From Paraburkholderia ginsengiterrae (lineage in GTDB: Bacteria > Pseudomonadota > Gammaproteobacteria > Burkholderiales > Burkholderiaceae): DNA of 64,000 bases. The notes under the pieces are model-generated. The model made no database searches. It was not told the origin of the DNA and was given only the letters and a program-made list of their open reading frames with translations. The translations under genes and the position numbers were made by a program. The stretch covers positions 1-64,000 of the forward strand of contig NZ_LXKA01000265.1 of assembly GCF_001645125.1 (NCBI RefSeq), in the 5' to 3' direction. Of the stretch, positions 45,104-55,763 are shown one piece after another. How positions within the stretch are numbered: position 1 is the first letter of the stretch; the number at the start of each line of letters is the position of its first letter.

Positions 45104-45664
45104 ATGACGGCAATGGGCAACAAGGTGATCGCGACGGCGCTGCCGGAGGTGAAGCTCATCGAGCCCGAGGTCTTCTGCGACGAATTTGGCTTCTGCTTCG
45201 AAAGCTTTAGCGCGGACGAGTTTGTCGACGACATCGCGCAAAGTTATCAGTTCGTGCAAGACCGCCATTCGCGTTCCGTGCGCGGCGTGCTGCGCGAGCT
45301 GCACTATCAGGTGCAGCGTCCCCAGGGCCGGCTCATGCGGGTCGTGGTGGGCGAGGTGTTCAGCGTTGCCGTGGACGTGCGGCTCAACTCGCCGAATTTC
45401 GGCAAGTGGTGCGGCGCATATCTGAGCGCGGCCAATCATCAGCAGATCTGGGTGCCGCCGGGCTTCGCGCACGGCTTCGTGGTGCTGTCCAACTTTGCCG
45501 AGTGCCTGTGGAAGACCACGGAGTACTGGTTTCCCGAACTCGAGCGCTGCATCTTGTGGTGCGATCCCGACATCGGCATTGAGTGGCCGATCGATTTCGA
45601 GCCTTCTCTGGGCGCGAAGGACGCCGCGGGGCGGCGTCTCTATGAAGCGGAAAACCTCGCCTGA
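45104..45664 (+). CDS. rfbC: dTDP-4-dehydrorhamnose 3,5-epimerase-like protein
   Basis: This protein of about 186 residues matches RmlC/RfbC along its length: EVFCDEFGFCFESFS, then QDRHSRSVRGVLRELHYQVQ, VAVDVRLNSPNFGKW-type and WVPPGFAHGFVVLSNFAECL stretches. The catalytic His in LHYQ and the Tyr in TTEYWF are present. The family makes dTDP-L-rhamnose precursors for LPS. The usual rfbA, rfbB and rfbD genes are not nearby, so it stands alone and may serve a different sugar. The start could be ATG 45104 or 45113. Confidence 0.87.
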   Translation: MTAMGNKVIATALPEVKLIEPEVFCDEFGFCFESFSADEFVDDIAQSYQFVQDRHSRSVRGVLRELHYQVQRPQGRLMRVVVGEVFSVAVDVRLNSPNFGKWCGAYLSAANHQQIWVPPGFAHGFVVLSNFAECLWKTTEYWFPELERCILWCDPDIGIEWPIDFEPSLGAKDAAGRRLYEAENLA

Positions 45665-45714
45665 GCGTAATGACTCGCGGCGCCGCCGCGTTGCGCCTAG
45701 CGGCGCGATGCCGC

Positions 45715-46620
45715 TCAGCGCTTCGCCATCACGGCGCCGACGCTCGCGGTCACCACCAGCAGCGTGCCCGCGATCTGCAAGCCGTTCATGGGCTGATGCA
45801 GAACGATGAAGCCAGCCAGTGCGCCGATCGCCGGCTCCACACTCATCAGGATGCCGAACGATGCGGCGGGCATGTGCCGCAACGCCACCATTTCCAGTGC
45901 ATACGGCAGCAGCGGAACGAGCAGCGCGAGCCCGGCCGTTGCCGCGATCTGTCCCGCGGCGATGTGCGGGCCGCTTTGTGCCAGCCCGAACGGCGTGGCG
46001 ACGAGCGCGGCGGCGAGCAGCGACACCGACAGCCCTTCCAGTCCCGCGAACAGGGTGCCGGTCTTTTTCATCAACACGATATAGCTGCCCCAGCCGAGCG
46101 CCGCGCAGCAGGCGAGCAACACGCCGAGCGGCTCGCCGATCCAGCCGGCGCGATCGCGCGAGAGCAGCACCACGCCGGCAATCGCGAGGGCAGGCCACAG
46201 CAGCGCTCGCGCGCGGCGCGTAGCGAAGGTCGCCACTGCCAGCGGTCCGAGAAAGTCGATCGCGACGGCAAGTCCCAACGGAATGCGCTGCAGCGCCGTG
46301 AAAAAGCACAAGGTCATACCGGCCATGGCCGCGCCGAGCGCGCCGGCGGCCAGCCAGTGCGAACGCGAGTAGGTGGACAAGCGCGGCCGCACCAGCACGG
46401 CGAGCACCACGGCGGCCCAGCACAGCCGCAGCCATGTGGTGCTGAGCGAGCCGTAGGCGTCCATGGTCGGCGCGGACAGCGCGGCGCCGAATTGCACGCT
46501 CGACATGGACAGCACGCACAGCAGCACGGCGCCGGCCGCGGTTCGGGAGGCGGGATTGGGGCTGTTTTTAACAGGGGCTGGCGCCGGATTCAGCTTGGGG
46601 GCGAGGGTGGTGTCCTGCAT
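45715..46620 (-). CDS. EamA family (DMT) transporter
   Basis: This 301-residue drug/metabolite transporter has two EamA repeats and about ten hydrophobic helices. The first begins after an N-terminal LNPAPAPVKN region and the second after about residue 155. It resembles the RhtA-type exporters of amino acids (threonine and homoserine). It is divergent from a LysR gene at 46732, whose operator-like half-sites lie between them, so regulated export is likely. The substrate is unknown. Confidence 0.9.
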   Translation of the reverse strand: MQDTTLAPKLNPAPAPVKNSPNPASRTAAGAVLLCVLSMSSVQFGAALSAPTMDAYGSLSTTWLRLCWAAVVLAVLVRPRLSTYSRSHWLAAGALGAAMAGMTLCFFTALQRIPLGLAVAIDFLGPLAVATFATRRARALLWPALAIAGVVLLSRDRAGWIGEPLGVLLACCAALGWGSYIVLMKKTGTLFAGLEGLSVSLLAAALVATPFGLAQSGPHIAAGQIAATAGLALLVPLLPYALEMVALRHMPAASFGILMSVEPAIGALAGFIVLHQPMNGLQIAGTLLVVTASVGAVMAKR

Positions 46621-46669
46621 GGTCGTCTGGCCGCGGTTCGATCTGGATTGGATGATTGGGTGAAGCTAT

Positions 46670-46712
46670 CTTATCCGCACCGGCGGTATTAAGATAAGTT
46701 GATATTTCTTAT
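46670..46712. promoter_or_regulatory. CTTATC/GATAAG half-sites between EamA and LysR genes
   Basis: CTTATC (46670-46675), GATAAG (46693-46698) and CTTAT (46708-46712) form spaced inverted half-sites in the short divergent region. This is a plausible LysR binding array over both promoters. The call rests on symmetry and position. Confidence 0.5.
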
Positions 46713-46731
46713 GCCGGTTTAAAGAAACTTG

Positions 46732-47637
46732 ATGACCCGAGATCTCGACAGCAGCCTCTTGCGCGCCTTCGTCACCGTGGCGGAAACCGGTGCGGTGGGC
46801 GTGGCGGCGGCCCGCCTCGCGCGCACCCAGGCTGCGGTGAGCATGCAATTGCGCCGCCTCGAGGAAGACCTTGGGCAGCGCTTGCTCGATCGCTCGCCGC
46901 GTGGCGTGCAGTTGACCGAAGCGGGCCATCTGCTGCTGCCCTATGCGCATGCGATTCTCGGCGCGGGCGCCGACGCGCGCCGCGCGCTGAGCGCCGGGCA
47001 GGTGTCCGGCACGGTGCGGCTCGGCATGCTGGAGGACATCGCGGTCGGCCGCCTGCCGCGCGCCTTGCGGCGCTTTTCGATTGCGTATCCGCAAGTGGCG
47101 CTGGAGATCGTCGTCGATACCAGCGTGGCGTTGTCGAACCGGCTCGCGGACGGCAGCCTCGACGTGGTGGTCGGCGATCCCGCGCTGGTCGATTCGGCGC
47201 CGCTCCTGACGTGGACTCAGCCGCTCTTCTGGGTCGGCGCGCGCGGGTTCGGCCGCGACGCGCAGGCGCCCCTGCCGGTGGTGGCGTTCGGCGGCGCATG
47301 CCTGTGGCAGCAGCAGGTGCTGACGGCGTTGCGCCGCGCCGGCATTGCCTGGCGCATCGTCTGCACCAGCACGAGTTTGCCGGCCGTGCAGTCGGCGGTG
47401 GAGGCGGGTCTTGGCGTGTCGGTGCTGCTCGACGGCAACATTCGCCCGGAGTCGATGCGCGTGCTCGGTCAGGCCGACGGTTTGCCCGACGCGCCCACGG
47501 CCGATTTCGGGCTCTTCATGCGGCCGGTGGCAGGCAGCCAGGCGGCGGCCGTGCACACCTTGCAGACGTTTCTCTGCGAGGAGTTGCATCTTGGCAGGTG
47601 TGAAAGCGATACGCCGTCTGTGGCGGCCCTTGGATGA
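46732..47637 (+). CDS. LysR family transcriptional regulator next to EamA exporter
   Basis: This regulator has about 301 residues from ATG 46732; a TTG at 46729 is one codon earlier. The helix-turn-helix lies at about 5-62 (SLLRAFVTVAETGAVGVAAA), followed by the effector domain. It is transcribed away from the EamA transporter with about 110 nt between them, the usual arrangement for a local regulator of an exporter. Confidence 0.92.
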   Translation: MTRDLDSSLLRAFVTVAETGAVGVAAARLARTQAAVSMQLRRLEEDLGQRLLDRSPRGVQLTEAGHLLLPYAHAILGAGADARRALSAGQVSGTVRLGMLEDIAVGRLPRALRRFSIAYPQVALEIVVDTSVALSNRLADGSLDVVVGDPALVDSAPLLTWTQPLFWVGARGFGRDAQAPLPVVAFGGACLWQQQVLTALRRAGIAWRIVCTSTSLPAVQSAVEAGLGVSVLLDGNIRPESMRVLGQADGLPDAPTADFGLFMRPVAGSQAAAVHTLQTFLCEELHLGRCESDTPSVAALG

Positions 47638-47756
47638 AGCGCGGGCTGCGATCCTCTGTGAGTTTTTACGACATTTTTTCTTGAGACGCACCCGCGCCAA
47701 ATCTACACTTTGGGCATCTTGATACCACGAAGTCCCCAAGGGATTTCCTTCGAGGC

Positions 47757-48395
47757 GTGCTCAACGTGAAACGACGTGCAACGACACAACTACCCGCTCG
47801 TATCGACTATGTATGCCACGGCCTCGGCCGTGTCGAATTGCGCCGCTTCGATCCGGCGCGCGATTCGTATGTCGCGTTGACGGCGTTGTTGCATCGGGCA
47901 TTCTCGCCGCTCGGCGCAATGGACCTCAATTGCACGTGTGTGGATCAAACGGTCGAGACGACACGCTTGCGGGCCGCGCGCGGCGATTGCTACGTGGTGG
48001 CGTGTGATGGCCGCATCGTCGGCACGATGACGCTCAACGCGCCGGACCGTGAATCGGCTTGCGAGCTGTACCGTCGCGACGATATCGCCACCTTGCGGCA
48101 ATTCGCGGTCGAGCCCGTATGGCAGGCGCGCGGCATCGGCACGTTGCTGATCGCATTCGCCGACCACTGGGCCGCGACGCGCGGCTACGCGGAGCTTGCG
48201 CTCGATACGCCGCAACCCGCCACGCACCTGATCGCGTTTTATCGCGGACAGGGGTTCCGTATCGTCGATTTCATGCGCTTCGACGGCAAGCGCTACGACA
48301 GCGCGATCCTGAGCAAGCTGCCTACGGCGACGCGCACGCTCGCCAACTGGTCGCGTCGATTGAGTGTGCGCGCACCGATTGCACGGGCGGCGTAA
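47757..48395 (+). CDS. GNAT family N-acetyltransferase
   Basis: This 212-residue acetyltransferase has the motif A region VEPVWQARGIGTLLIAFADH (about 118-137) and the downstream FYRGQGFRIV segment. GTG 47757 is the first in-frame start; a GTG nine bases later (47766) is an alternative. It is unlinked to the tandem pair at 38951-40085 and is less similar to them than they are to each other. Its substrate is unknown. Confidence 0.82.
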   Translation: MLNVKRRATTQLPARIDYVCHGLGRVELRRFDPARDSYVALTALLHRAFSPLGAMDLNCTCVDQTVETTRLRAARGDCYVVACDGRIVGTMTLNAPDRESACELYRRDDIATLRQFAVEPVWQARGIGTLLIAFADHWAATRGYAELALDTPQPATHLIAFYRGQGFRIVDFMRFDGKRYDSAILSKLPTATRTLANWSRRLSVRAPIARAA

Positions 48396-48578
48396 CAAGC
48401 AACGACGGGCCTCGAAGGAGGGCCGACGTGCGCTACGCAGGAAATCATGCAAGGCCGTTCGCCACTCGGTGGCGTGCGGCAATCAGGGGCTGCGCATCGC
48501 TACCAAGGGGTGCCCCTGATCGGCCACTGGGGCGTGTGCTGCTACCATCGCGGCTTGTCGATCTTCGCCTCCTTCGCC

Positions 48579-49556
48579 ATGCAAGCCAATCCGCTCAGCG
48601 AGATTTCGCTCATCCGCAAGCTGAAGCTCAATCAGCTGATGATCTTCGAACGCGTGCTGGAAACGCGCTCGGTCGTGCGCGCGGCCAATGAAATGCGGCT
48701 GACCCAGCCGGCCGTCACCAAGGTCATTCACGAACTCGAATCCTGTTTCGACGGCGCGTTGTTCGCCCGCTCGAATCGCGGCGTCGTGCCCACGGATCTA
48801 GGGCTGCTGCTCGGCCGCCGCGTCAAGTCGCTGATGGCGGAGCTGCGCTATATGACCGACGAGCTCAACGATTTCCGGCTCGGCACCAGCGGGCACGTGA
48901 TCGTCGGCACGCTCATCTCGGCATCGGCGCGGCTGTTGCCCGAGGCGATCGGCATGCTGAAGGCGCGCACGCCGAACGTGCTGGTGACGGTGCGCGAGGG
49001 CACGACCGCCCATCTCTTTCCGGCGCTGGCCACCGGCGACCTCGATATCGTCGTCGGGCGCCTGCCCGAGCGCGAACTGCCGATTGCCAGCGCATTTCCG
49101 CTGACCCACGAGGCGCTCTTCGACGAATCGATGTGCGTGGTGGTCGGCAAAGGCTATGGGCCGGCGCCCGCGGGTGTGACGCATCTGTCGGAGCTGGTGG
49201 GCTCGCCCTGGATCCTGCCCACGCCCGATTCGCCCGCGCGGCTCTCGGCGGAACACCTGTTTCGCGCGGCGGGATTGCCGTTGCCGACGGACATCGTGGA
49301 GTCGCTCTCGCTGCTCACGAACATCGGCCTGCTGCTCGATACGCCGCGCATTGCGCTAATGCCGCGCGTCGCCGCCCGGCAGTTCGAGGAAGCGGGCCTG
49401 CTGCGGATTCTGGACTTGCCCGAGAGCGGGGCGTTCGGCACGGTCGGCTTTTCCGTGCGCTCGCATAAGGAGCAGAGCGCGGCGTGCCAGGCGTTTGTCG
49501 AGTGCCTGCGCGAGGCGGTCAAGGTGGCCGCGCCCGGGCACGACGTCCCCGCGTAA
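48579..49556 (+). CDS. LysR regulator of the 3-hydroxyanthranilate cluster
   Basis: This 325-residue LysR protein starts at ATG 48579 and resembles PcaQ/GbpR-like regulators of aromatic catabolism. The helix-turn-helix is LNQLMIFERVLETRSVVRAA to LTQPAVTKVIHELE (about 15-70). The effector domain follows. It lies 109 nt upstream of the catabolic operon on the same strand and is the obvious candidate activator. The frame continues upstream to 48447 without similarity, so the shorter start is preferred. Confidence 0.9.
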   Translation: MQANPLSEISLIRKLKLNQLMIFERVLETRSVVRAANEMRLTQPAVTKVIHELESCFDGALFARSNRGVVPTDLGLLLGRRVKSLMAELRYMTDELNDFRLGTSGHVIVGTLISASARLLPEAIGMLKARTPNVLVTVREGTTAHLFPALATGDLDIVVGRLPERELPIASAFPLTHEALFDESMCVVVGKGYGPAPAGVTHLSELVGSPWILPTPDSPARLSAEHLFRAAGLPLPTDIVESLSLLTNIGLLLDTPRIALMPRVAARQFEEAGLLRILDLPESGAFGTVGFSVRSHKEQSAACQAFVECLREAVKVAAPGHDVPA

Positions 49557-49665
49557 AGGATTCTGGTATTCCCCTTTAGCATATCCAACGCTCAATCTTT
49601 GATTACCGCCGTGCGAAGTCCCGATCGTAGACTCCTTCCAACACTTCAATTGGGCAGGAGATATC

Positions 49666-51156
49666 GTGACTTCCACCGTGGCCGCGACACAGCGCGCTCA
49701 ACCGTTACTTCGCCATTACGTCAACGGCGAATTCGTCGCAACGGCGACCACCTTCCCCAATCTCAGCCCGGTTGACGGCAGCGTTCTCGCGCAGGTTTGC
49801 GAGGCCGACGCCGCCACGGTCGACGCCGCCGTGCGTGCCGCCGCCGCCGCGCAGCGCGCCGGCTGGCGCAACACCACGCCGGCGCAGCGCGCGGACTGGC
49901 TGCACAAGATCGCCGACGGCATCGAAGCGCGTTTCGACGAGTTCGTCGCCGCGGAAGTGGCCGACACCGGACGCCCGCTCGAGCAGGCCCGCACGCTCGA
50001 TATCGCGCGTGGCATTGCGAACTTCCGCACCTTTGGCGATCTGATCCGCACCGCGAACAGCGAGTTCTTCGAAACACACGCGGCCGACGGCAGTGAGCTG
50101 ATCAACTACGTGACGCGCAAACCGCTCGGCGTGATCGGCATCATCTCGCCGTGGAATCTGCCGCTGCTGCTGTTCACCTGGAAAGTCGCCCCGGCACTCG
50201 CCATGGGCAATTGCGTGGTCGCCAAGCCTTCGGAAGAAACACCGGGCTCGGCCACGCTGCTTGCCGAAGTGATGCATGACATCGGCCTGCCGCCAGGCGT
50301 GTTCAATCTGATCCACGGTCACGGCCCGAACGCGGCGGGCGAGTTCCTCACGCGGCATCCGGACATTAGCGCGATTACGTTTACAGGCGAGTCGCGCACC
50401 GGCAGCACGATCATGAAGACCGTTGCCGACGGCGTGAAGGAAATCTCGTTCGAACTCGGCGGCAAGAATGCCGCGGTCGTATTCGCCGATGCGGACTTCG
50501 ACGCCGCGGTGGCCGGCGTATTGAAGTCGAGCTTCACGAATGCCGGACAGGTGTGTCTGTGCAGCGAACGCGTGTACGTCGAGCGGCCGATCTTCGAGCG
50601 CTTCGTGGCCGCGCTGAAGGACAAGACCGAAGCGCTGCAAGTCGGTGCGCCGCATGATCCCGCCACCACGATGGGCCCGCTGATCTCGCGCGGGCATCGC
50701 GAGAAGGTGCTGTCGTATTTCCGGCTCGCGGTCGACGAGGGCGCCACGGTCGTGACGGGCGGGCGCGTCCCGCAGTTCGGCGACGAGCGCGATCAGGGCG
50801 CGTTTGTCATGCCGACCATCTGGACCGGTCTTGCCGACAGCGCGCGCTGCGTAAAGGAAGAAATCTTCGGACCTGTCTGCCATATCGCACCGTTCGACAG
50901 CGAAGACGAAGTGATCGGGCGGGTGAACGACAGCGCCTACGGCCTCGCCGCCAGCATCTGGACGACGCAGCTGGCGCGCGGGCATCGCGTCGCGCGTCAG
51001 ATCGAAACGGGCATCGTGTGGGTCAATGCGTGGTTTGTGCGCGATCTGCGCACGCCGTTCGGCGGCGCCAAGCTGTCAGGTATCGGCCGGGAAGGCGGGC
51101 GTCACTCGCTCGATTTCTATTCGGAGCTGACCAACGTTTGCGTGAGGATCGCATGA
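49666..51156 (+). CDS. nbaE: 2-aminomuconate 6-semialdehyde dehydrogenase
   Basis: This 496-residue NAD-dependent aldehyde dehydrogenase oxidises aminomuconate semialdehyde to 2-aminomuconate in the meta-cleavage route from 3-hydroxyanthranilate. The catalytic Cys297 lies in [14 protein letters not shown] and the general base Glu263 in [10 protein letters not shown]. The closely related hydroxymuconic semialdehyde dehydrogenases cannot be separated by motif alone, but the gene neighbourhood supports the amino form. The GTG start at 49666 follows GGAGATATC. It is the first gene of the operon. Confidence 0.92.
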   Translation: MTSTVAATQRAQPLLRHYVNGEFVATATTFPNLSPVDGSVLAQVCEADAATVDAAVRAAAAAQRAGWRNTTPAQRADWLHKIADGIEARFDEFVAAEVADTGRPLEQARTLDIARGIANFRTFGDLIRTANSEFFETHAADGSELINYVTRKPLGVIGIISPWNLPLLLFTWKVAPALAMGNCVVAKPSEETPGSATLLAEVMHDIGLPPGVFNLIHGHGPNAAGEFLTRHPDISAITFTGESRTGSTIMKTVADGVKEISFELGGKNAAVVFADADFDAAVAGVLKSSFTNAGQVCLCSERVYVERPIFERFVAALKDKTEALQVGAPHDPATTMGPLISRGHREKVLSYFRLAVDEGATVVTGGRVPQFGDERDQGAFVMPTIWTGLADSARCVKEEIFGPVCHIAPFDSEDEVIGRVNDSAYGLAASIWTTQLARGHRVARQIETGIVWVNAWFVRDLRTPFGGAKLSGIGREGGRHSLDFYSELTNVCVRIA

Positions 51157-51974
51157 GCGGAATCGATCTGAATGCCGCGCGCGACATTGCCGACGCGCTG
51201 TGGCAGGCGCAACGCGATGGCGCGCCGATCGCACCGGTTCGCACCGCGATCGCGGAACTCGGCGGTGACGCGCTCGAAGCCGCTTACGCGGTGCAGCGCC
51301 TGAACACCGAGCGTCACCTGGCCGCGGGCCGCCGGCTGGTGGGCCGCAAGATCGGCCTGACCTCGAAAGCCGTGCAGACGCAGCTCGGCGTCGATCAACC
51401 GGACTTCGGCATGCTGTTCGACGACATGTCGATCGCCGACGGCGAGGAGATCGCCCTGTCGCGTACGCAGCAACCCAAGGTAGAAGCGGAAATCGCGCTG
51501 GTGCTCGCACACGATCTGCCGCATGAGCGCCACACGATCGCCGATCTGATCGGCGCGACCGCATATGCGCTGCCGGCGATTGAAATTGTCGGCAGCCGGA
51601 TTGCCAACTGGGATATCCGCCTGAGCGACACGGTGGCCGACAACGCATCCAGCGGTCTGTTCGTGCTTGGCAACCGGCCCGTCAAGCTCGACGGGTTCGA
51701 CGTCATCCAATGCGGCATGGTGATGGAGCGGCGCGGCGAGCAGGTGAGCGTGGGGGTCGGCGCGGCCTGCCTCGGCAATCCGCTGTACGCGGCGCTCTGG
51801 CTCGCCAACACGATGACGCGCGTCGGCGCGCCACTGAAGGCCGGCGACATCGTGCTGACCGGCGCGCTCGGGCCCATGGCCGCCGTGCAGGCCGGCGACG
51901 TCTTCACCGCCCATATCGAAGGACTCGGCTCCGTGAGCGCGAGTTTTGCCCACCAATCCGAATCCACGTCGTGA
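51153..51974 (+). CDS. 2-oxopent-4-enoate hydratase
   Basis: This 273-residue enzyme of the fumarylacetoacetase-like hydratase/decarboxylase family would hydrate 2-oxopent-4-enoate to 4-hydroxy-2-oxovalerate. It starts at ATG 51153, overlapping the dehydrogenase stop by ATGA. The conserved [32 protein letters not shown] and [10 protein letters not shown] segments are present. It pairs with the related decarboxylase at 53993, which catalyses the preceding step. Confidence 0.92.
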   Translation: MSGIDLNAARDIADALWQAQRDGAPIAPVRTAIAELGGDALEAAYAVQRLNTERHLAAGRRLVGRKIGLTSKAVQTQLGVDQPDFGMLFDDMSIADGEEIALSRTQQPKVEAEIALVLAHDLPHERHTIADLIGATAYALPAIEIVGSRIANWDIRLSDTVADNASSGLFVLGNRPVKLDGFDVIQCGMVMERRGEQVSVGVGAACLGNPLYAALWLANTMTRVGAPLKAGDIVLTGALGPMAAVQAGDVFTAHIEGLGSVSASFAHQSESTS

Positions 51975-51985
51975 CCGGGAGCGTC

Positions 51986-52930
51986 ATGCAAGATCAACAA
52001 GACAAGCAGGCCGTCGCCATTATCGGCTCTGGCAACATCGGCACCGATCTGATGATCAAGGTGCTGCGCCACGGCAAGCACCTGGAAATGGGCGCGATGG
52101 TTGGCATCGACCCAGCCTCCGACGGGCTCGCACGCGCCGAAAGGCTCGGCGTGCCGACAACGGCGCAAGGCATCGAAGGACTCGTCAGGATGCCGAACTT
52201 CGGCTCGATCCGCATCGCGTTCGATGCGACGTCGGCCGGTGCGCATCATCGGCATGCGGCGGTGCTGCGGGAACACGGCATTACCGTGATCGACTTGACG
52301 CCGGCCGCTATCGGGCCGTTCGTCGTGCCGGTCGTGAATCTGTTCGCGCATCTCGATGCACCGAACCTGAATATGGTGACCTGCGGCGGCCAGGCGACGA
52401 TTCCGATCGTGCATGCGGTGTCGCGCGTGGCGCCGGTGCGTTACGCGGAAATCGTTGCGTCGATCGCCAGCCGTTCGGCGGGTCCCGGCACCCGCGCCAA
52501 TATCGACGAGTTCACCGAGACGACCTCGAAGGCGATCGAGACCGTGGGCGGCGCGGCGCGCGGCAAGGCGATCATCGTGCTGAACCCGGCCGAGCCGCCG
52601 TTGATGATGCGCGACACCGTCTACTGCTTCACGGATGAAGATGCCGATACCGATGCCATCGAAAGCTCGATTCACGCGATGGTCAACGCCGTGGCGAGCT
52701 ACGTGCCTGGCTACCGGCTGAAGCAGGCCGTGCAGTTCGACCGCTATACCGAGGCGAGCCCGCTCGCGCTGCATGCGAACGAGCGCCGTGCCGGCCTGAA
52801 GGTGAGCGTGTTCCTCGAAGTGGAAGGCGCCGCGCACTACCTGCCTTCGTATGCGGGGAATCTCGACATCATGACCTCGGCGGCGCTGGCCGCGGCCGAG
52901 CAGATCGCGGCGAGCCGCGTGACAGCGTGA
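51986..52930 (+). CDS. mhpF: Acetaldehyde dehydrogenase (acetylating)
   Basis: This 314-residue DmpF/MhpF-type enzyme converts acetaldehyde, CoA and NAD to acetyl-CoA. It starts at ATG 51986. The Rossmann motif [15 protein letters not shown] is near the N-terminus and the catalytic Cys133 is in [11 protein letters not shown]. It forms a channelling complex with the aldolase encoded 22 nt downstream, which passes acetaldehyde directly. Confidence 0.95.
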   Translation: MQDQQDKQAVAIIGSGNIGTDLMIKVLRHGKHLEMGAMVGIDPASDGLARAERLGVPTTAQGIEGLVRMPNFGSIRIAFDATSAGAHHRHAAVLREHGITVIDLTPAAIGPFVVPVVNLFAHLDAPNLNMVTCGGQATIPIVHAVSRVAPVRYAEIVASIASRSAGPGTRANIDEFTETTSKAIETVGGAARGKAIIVLNPAEPPLMMRDTVYCFTDEDADTDAIESSIHAMVNAVASYVPGYRLKQAVQFDRYTEASPLALHANERRAGLKVSVFLEVEGAAHYLPSYAGNLDIMTSAALAAAEQIAASRVTA

Positions 52931-52952
52931 CGAAGACGCAAGGACAAACACC

Positions 52953-53996
52953 ATGAGCGGCAGCAACAAGAAAATCTACGTATCGGACGTGACGCTGCGC
53001 GATGGCATGCACGCGATCCGCCATCAGTACTCTTTGGCGCAAGCGGTAGCGATTGCGCGGGCACTCGACGACGCCGGGGTGGACAGCATCGAAGTCGCGC
53101 ACGGCGACGGCCTTGCGGGGTCGAGCTTCAACTACGGCTTCGGCGCGCACACCGATCTCGAATGGATCGAAGCGGTCGCCGCCACGGTAAAGCGCGCGCA
53201 AGTCGCCACGCTGCTGTTGCCCGGCATCGGTACGGTTCACGATCTGCGCGCGGCATACGACGCCGGCGCGCGCGTGGTGCGGATCGCCACGCACTGCACG
53301 GAGGCCGATATCTCGAAGCAGCATATCGAGTACGCGCGTTCGCTCGGCATGGACACGGTCGGCTTCCTGATGATGTCGCATATGACATCGCCCGATGCAC
53401 TCGCCAGGCAGGCCAAGCTGATGGAAAGCTACGGCGCGCAATGCGTGTATGTGGTCGATTCGGGCGGCGCGCTGAACATGCGCGACGTCGCCGAACGCTT
53501 CGACGCGTTCAAGGCGGTGCTCGATCCTGCGACGCAAACGGGCATGCATGCCCACCATAATCTGTCGCTGGGAGTGGCGAATTCGATTGTCGCGCTCGAA
53601 CATGGCTGCGATCGTATCGACGCATCGCTGACCGGCATGGGCGCGGGTGCGGGCAACGCACCGCTCGAAGTGTTTATCGCCGCCGTGGACCGCATGAAGG
53701 CGGAACATGGCTGCGACGTGAAGAAGCTGATCGACGCTGCCGAAGACATCGTGCGCCCGTTGCAGGAACGGCCGGTGCGCGTGGATCGCGAAACGCTCGC
53801 GCTCGGTTACGCCGGCGTGTATTCGAGCTTCCTGCGGCACACGGAAGCCGCCGCTGCGAAGTATGGTTTGTCGGCGTTCGACATCATGGTCGAACTCGGC
53901 AAGCGCCGCATGGTCGGCGGCCAGGAAGACATGATCGTCGACGTGGCGCTGGATATGCTGAAAGCGCGCGAGCTGGCGCAAAAGGCGGCCGCATGA
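52953..53996 (+). CDS. dmpG: 4-hydroxy-2-oxovalerate aldolase
   Basis: This 347-residue class II, DmpG-type aldolase splits 4-hydroxy-2-oxovalerate into pyruvate and acetaldehyde. The N-terminal TIM-barrel motif [14 protein letters not shown] holds the Asp that binds the divalent metal. The [13 protein letters not shown] stretch (about 198-210) supplies the metal-binding histidines. The C-terminal helices contact the dehydrogenase partner. Its stop overlaps the next start by ATGA. Confidence 0.95.
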   Translation: MSGSNKKIYVSDVTLRDGMHAIRHQYSLAQAVAIARALDDAGVDSIEVAHGDGLAGSSFNYGFGAHTDLEWIEAVAATVKRAQVATLLLPGIGTVHDLRAAYDAGARVVRIATHCTEADISKQHIEYARSLGMDTVGFLMMSHMTSPDALARQAKLMESYGAQCVYVVDSGGALNMRDVAERFDAFKAVLDPATQTGMHAHHNLSLGVANSIVALEHGCDRIDASLTGMGAGAGNAPLEVFIAAVDRMKAEHGCDVKKLIDAAEDIVRPLQERPVRVDRETLALGYAGVYSSFLRHTEAAAAKYGLSAFDIMVELGKRRMVGGQEDMIVDVALDMLKARELAQKAAA

Positions 53997-54766
53997 TCGC
54001 CCTCGACGCCATTGCTGGGCGTATCGACGACGCCGCGCGCCACGCCGAACCGATCGCACAGCTCACCACGTCCGCGCCGTTTTCGCTGGATGAGGCCTAT
54101 GCGATCCAACGCGCTTCGATCGAGCGGCGCATTCATCGCGGCGAAAGCACGGTCGGCGTGAAGCTCGGTTTCACCAGCCGCGCGAAGATGATACAGATGG
54201 GCGTGGACAGCCTGATCTGGGGTTGGTTGACCGATGCCATGCTCGATGAAGACGGTGGCCGCGTTGCGCTCGATCGCTTCATTCATCCGCGCGTGGAGCC
54301 TGAAGTCTGCTTTCTGACGAGCCGCGAGATCGATCGTCCGCTGACGCTGCTCGAGGCCGCGTCCTATCTCGAAGCGGTGGCGCCCGCGATGGAGATCATC
54401 GATTCGCGCTATCGCGACTTCAAATTCACGCTTGAAGACGTGGTCGCCGACAACTGTTCGTCGGCTGGACTCGTGGTCGGGCCGTGGACGAAGCGCTTCG
54501 ACGGTTTGCGCAATGCCGGGGTCACGATGCGGATCGACGGCCGGCTTGTTCAAGCCGGCTCGACCGCGGCGATTCTCGGCGACCCGCTGCGCTCGATCGT
54601 GCAGGTCTCACGCCTGATTTCGCACAGCGGCCTGGTGCTGCCGGCCGGCTCGCTGATCATGGCGGGCGCGGCGACGGCAGCGCAACCATTGCCCGTCGGC
54701 GCGCACGTGCAGTGCGTCGTCAACGGCCTCGGCAGTACTGAATTCACGACCTATCGACTCTCATGA
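53993..54766 (+). CDS. 2-oxo-3-hexenedioate (4-oxalocrotonate) decarboxylase
   Basis: This 257-residue member of the same fold as the hydratase at 51153 removes CO2 from 2-oxohex-3-enedioate to give 2-oxopent-4-enoate. Motifs include [45 protein letters not shown] and [14 protein letters not shown]. It overlaps both neighbours by ATGA-type junctions, so it is in the same operon. Hydratase and decarboxylase form a complex in related pathways. Confidence 0.92.
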   Translation: MIALDAIAGRIDDAARHAEPIAQLTTSAPFSLDEAYAIQRASIERRIHRGESTVGVKLGFTSRAKMIQMGVDSLIWGWLTDAMLDEDGGRVALDRFIHPRVEPEVCFLTSREIDRPLTLLEAASYLEAVAPAMEIIDSRYRDFKFTLEDVVADNCSSAGLVVGPWTKRFDGLRNAGVTMRIDGRLVQAGSTAAILGDPLRSIVQVSRLISHSGLVLPAGSLIMAGAATAAQPLPVGAHVQCVVNGLGSTEFTTYRLS

Positions 54767-55194
54767 CTACCGATTCGACCATTCAGGGGCGCATCGTGCC
54801 CGGCAAAGCCAAACCGCGCGGCCGTTTTCCGCATGTGACGCGGGCAGGCGACTTTCTGTTCGTCTCCGGGACGAGCTCGCGCCGTCCCGACAATACGATT
54901 GCGGGCGCCTCGGCGGACGAACTTGGCACCGTGCAGCTCGACATTCGTGAGCAGACGCGCGTGGTCATCGAGAACATTCGCGATATTCTTCAGAGTGAAG
55001 GGGCGGATCTGTCCAACCTCGTCGAGATCTCGTCGTTCCTCGTCAACATGAACGACTTCGGCGGCTACAACGCCGTGTATGGCGAGTATTTCGATGAAAG
55101 CGGGCCGACGCGCACGACCGTCGCCGTGCATCAATTGCCGCATCCGCATCTGCTGATCGAGATGAAGGCGATTGCATACGCGCCCAGACAATAG
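54763..55194 (+). CDS. 2-aminomuconate deaminase (RidA family)
   Basis: This 143-residue RidA/YjgF-type protein fits the aminomuconate deaminase step, which releases ammonia from 2-aminomuconate to give 4-oxalocrotonate. The family features [33 protein letters not shown] and the C-terminal [10 protein letters not shown]-x-P-x-L-L-I-E-M-K-A stretch are present. The operon context is the main reason for the specific call; RidA-type imine deaminases are otherwise broad. Confidence 0.88.
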   Translation: MTTDSTIQGRIVPGKAKPRGRFPHVTRAGDFLFVSGTSSRRPDNTIAGASADELGTVQLDIREQTRVVIENIRDILQSEGADLSNLVEISSFLVNMNDFGGYNAVYGEYFDESGPTRTTVAVHQLPHPHLLIEMKAIAYAPRQ

Positions 55195-55202
55195 ACACGT
55201 AA

Positions 55203-55748
<546 letters not shown>

Positions 55749-55763
55749 ACCAACAGAATCTGT

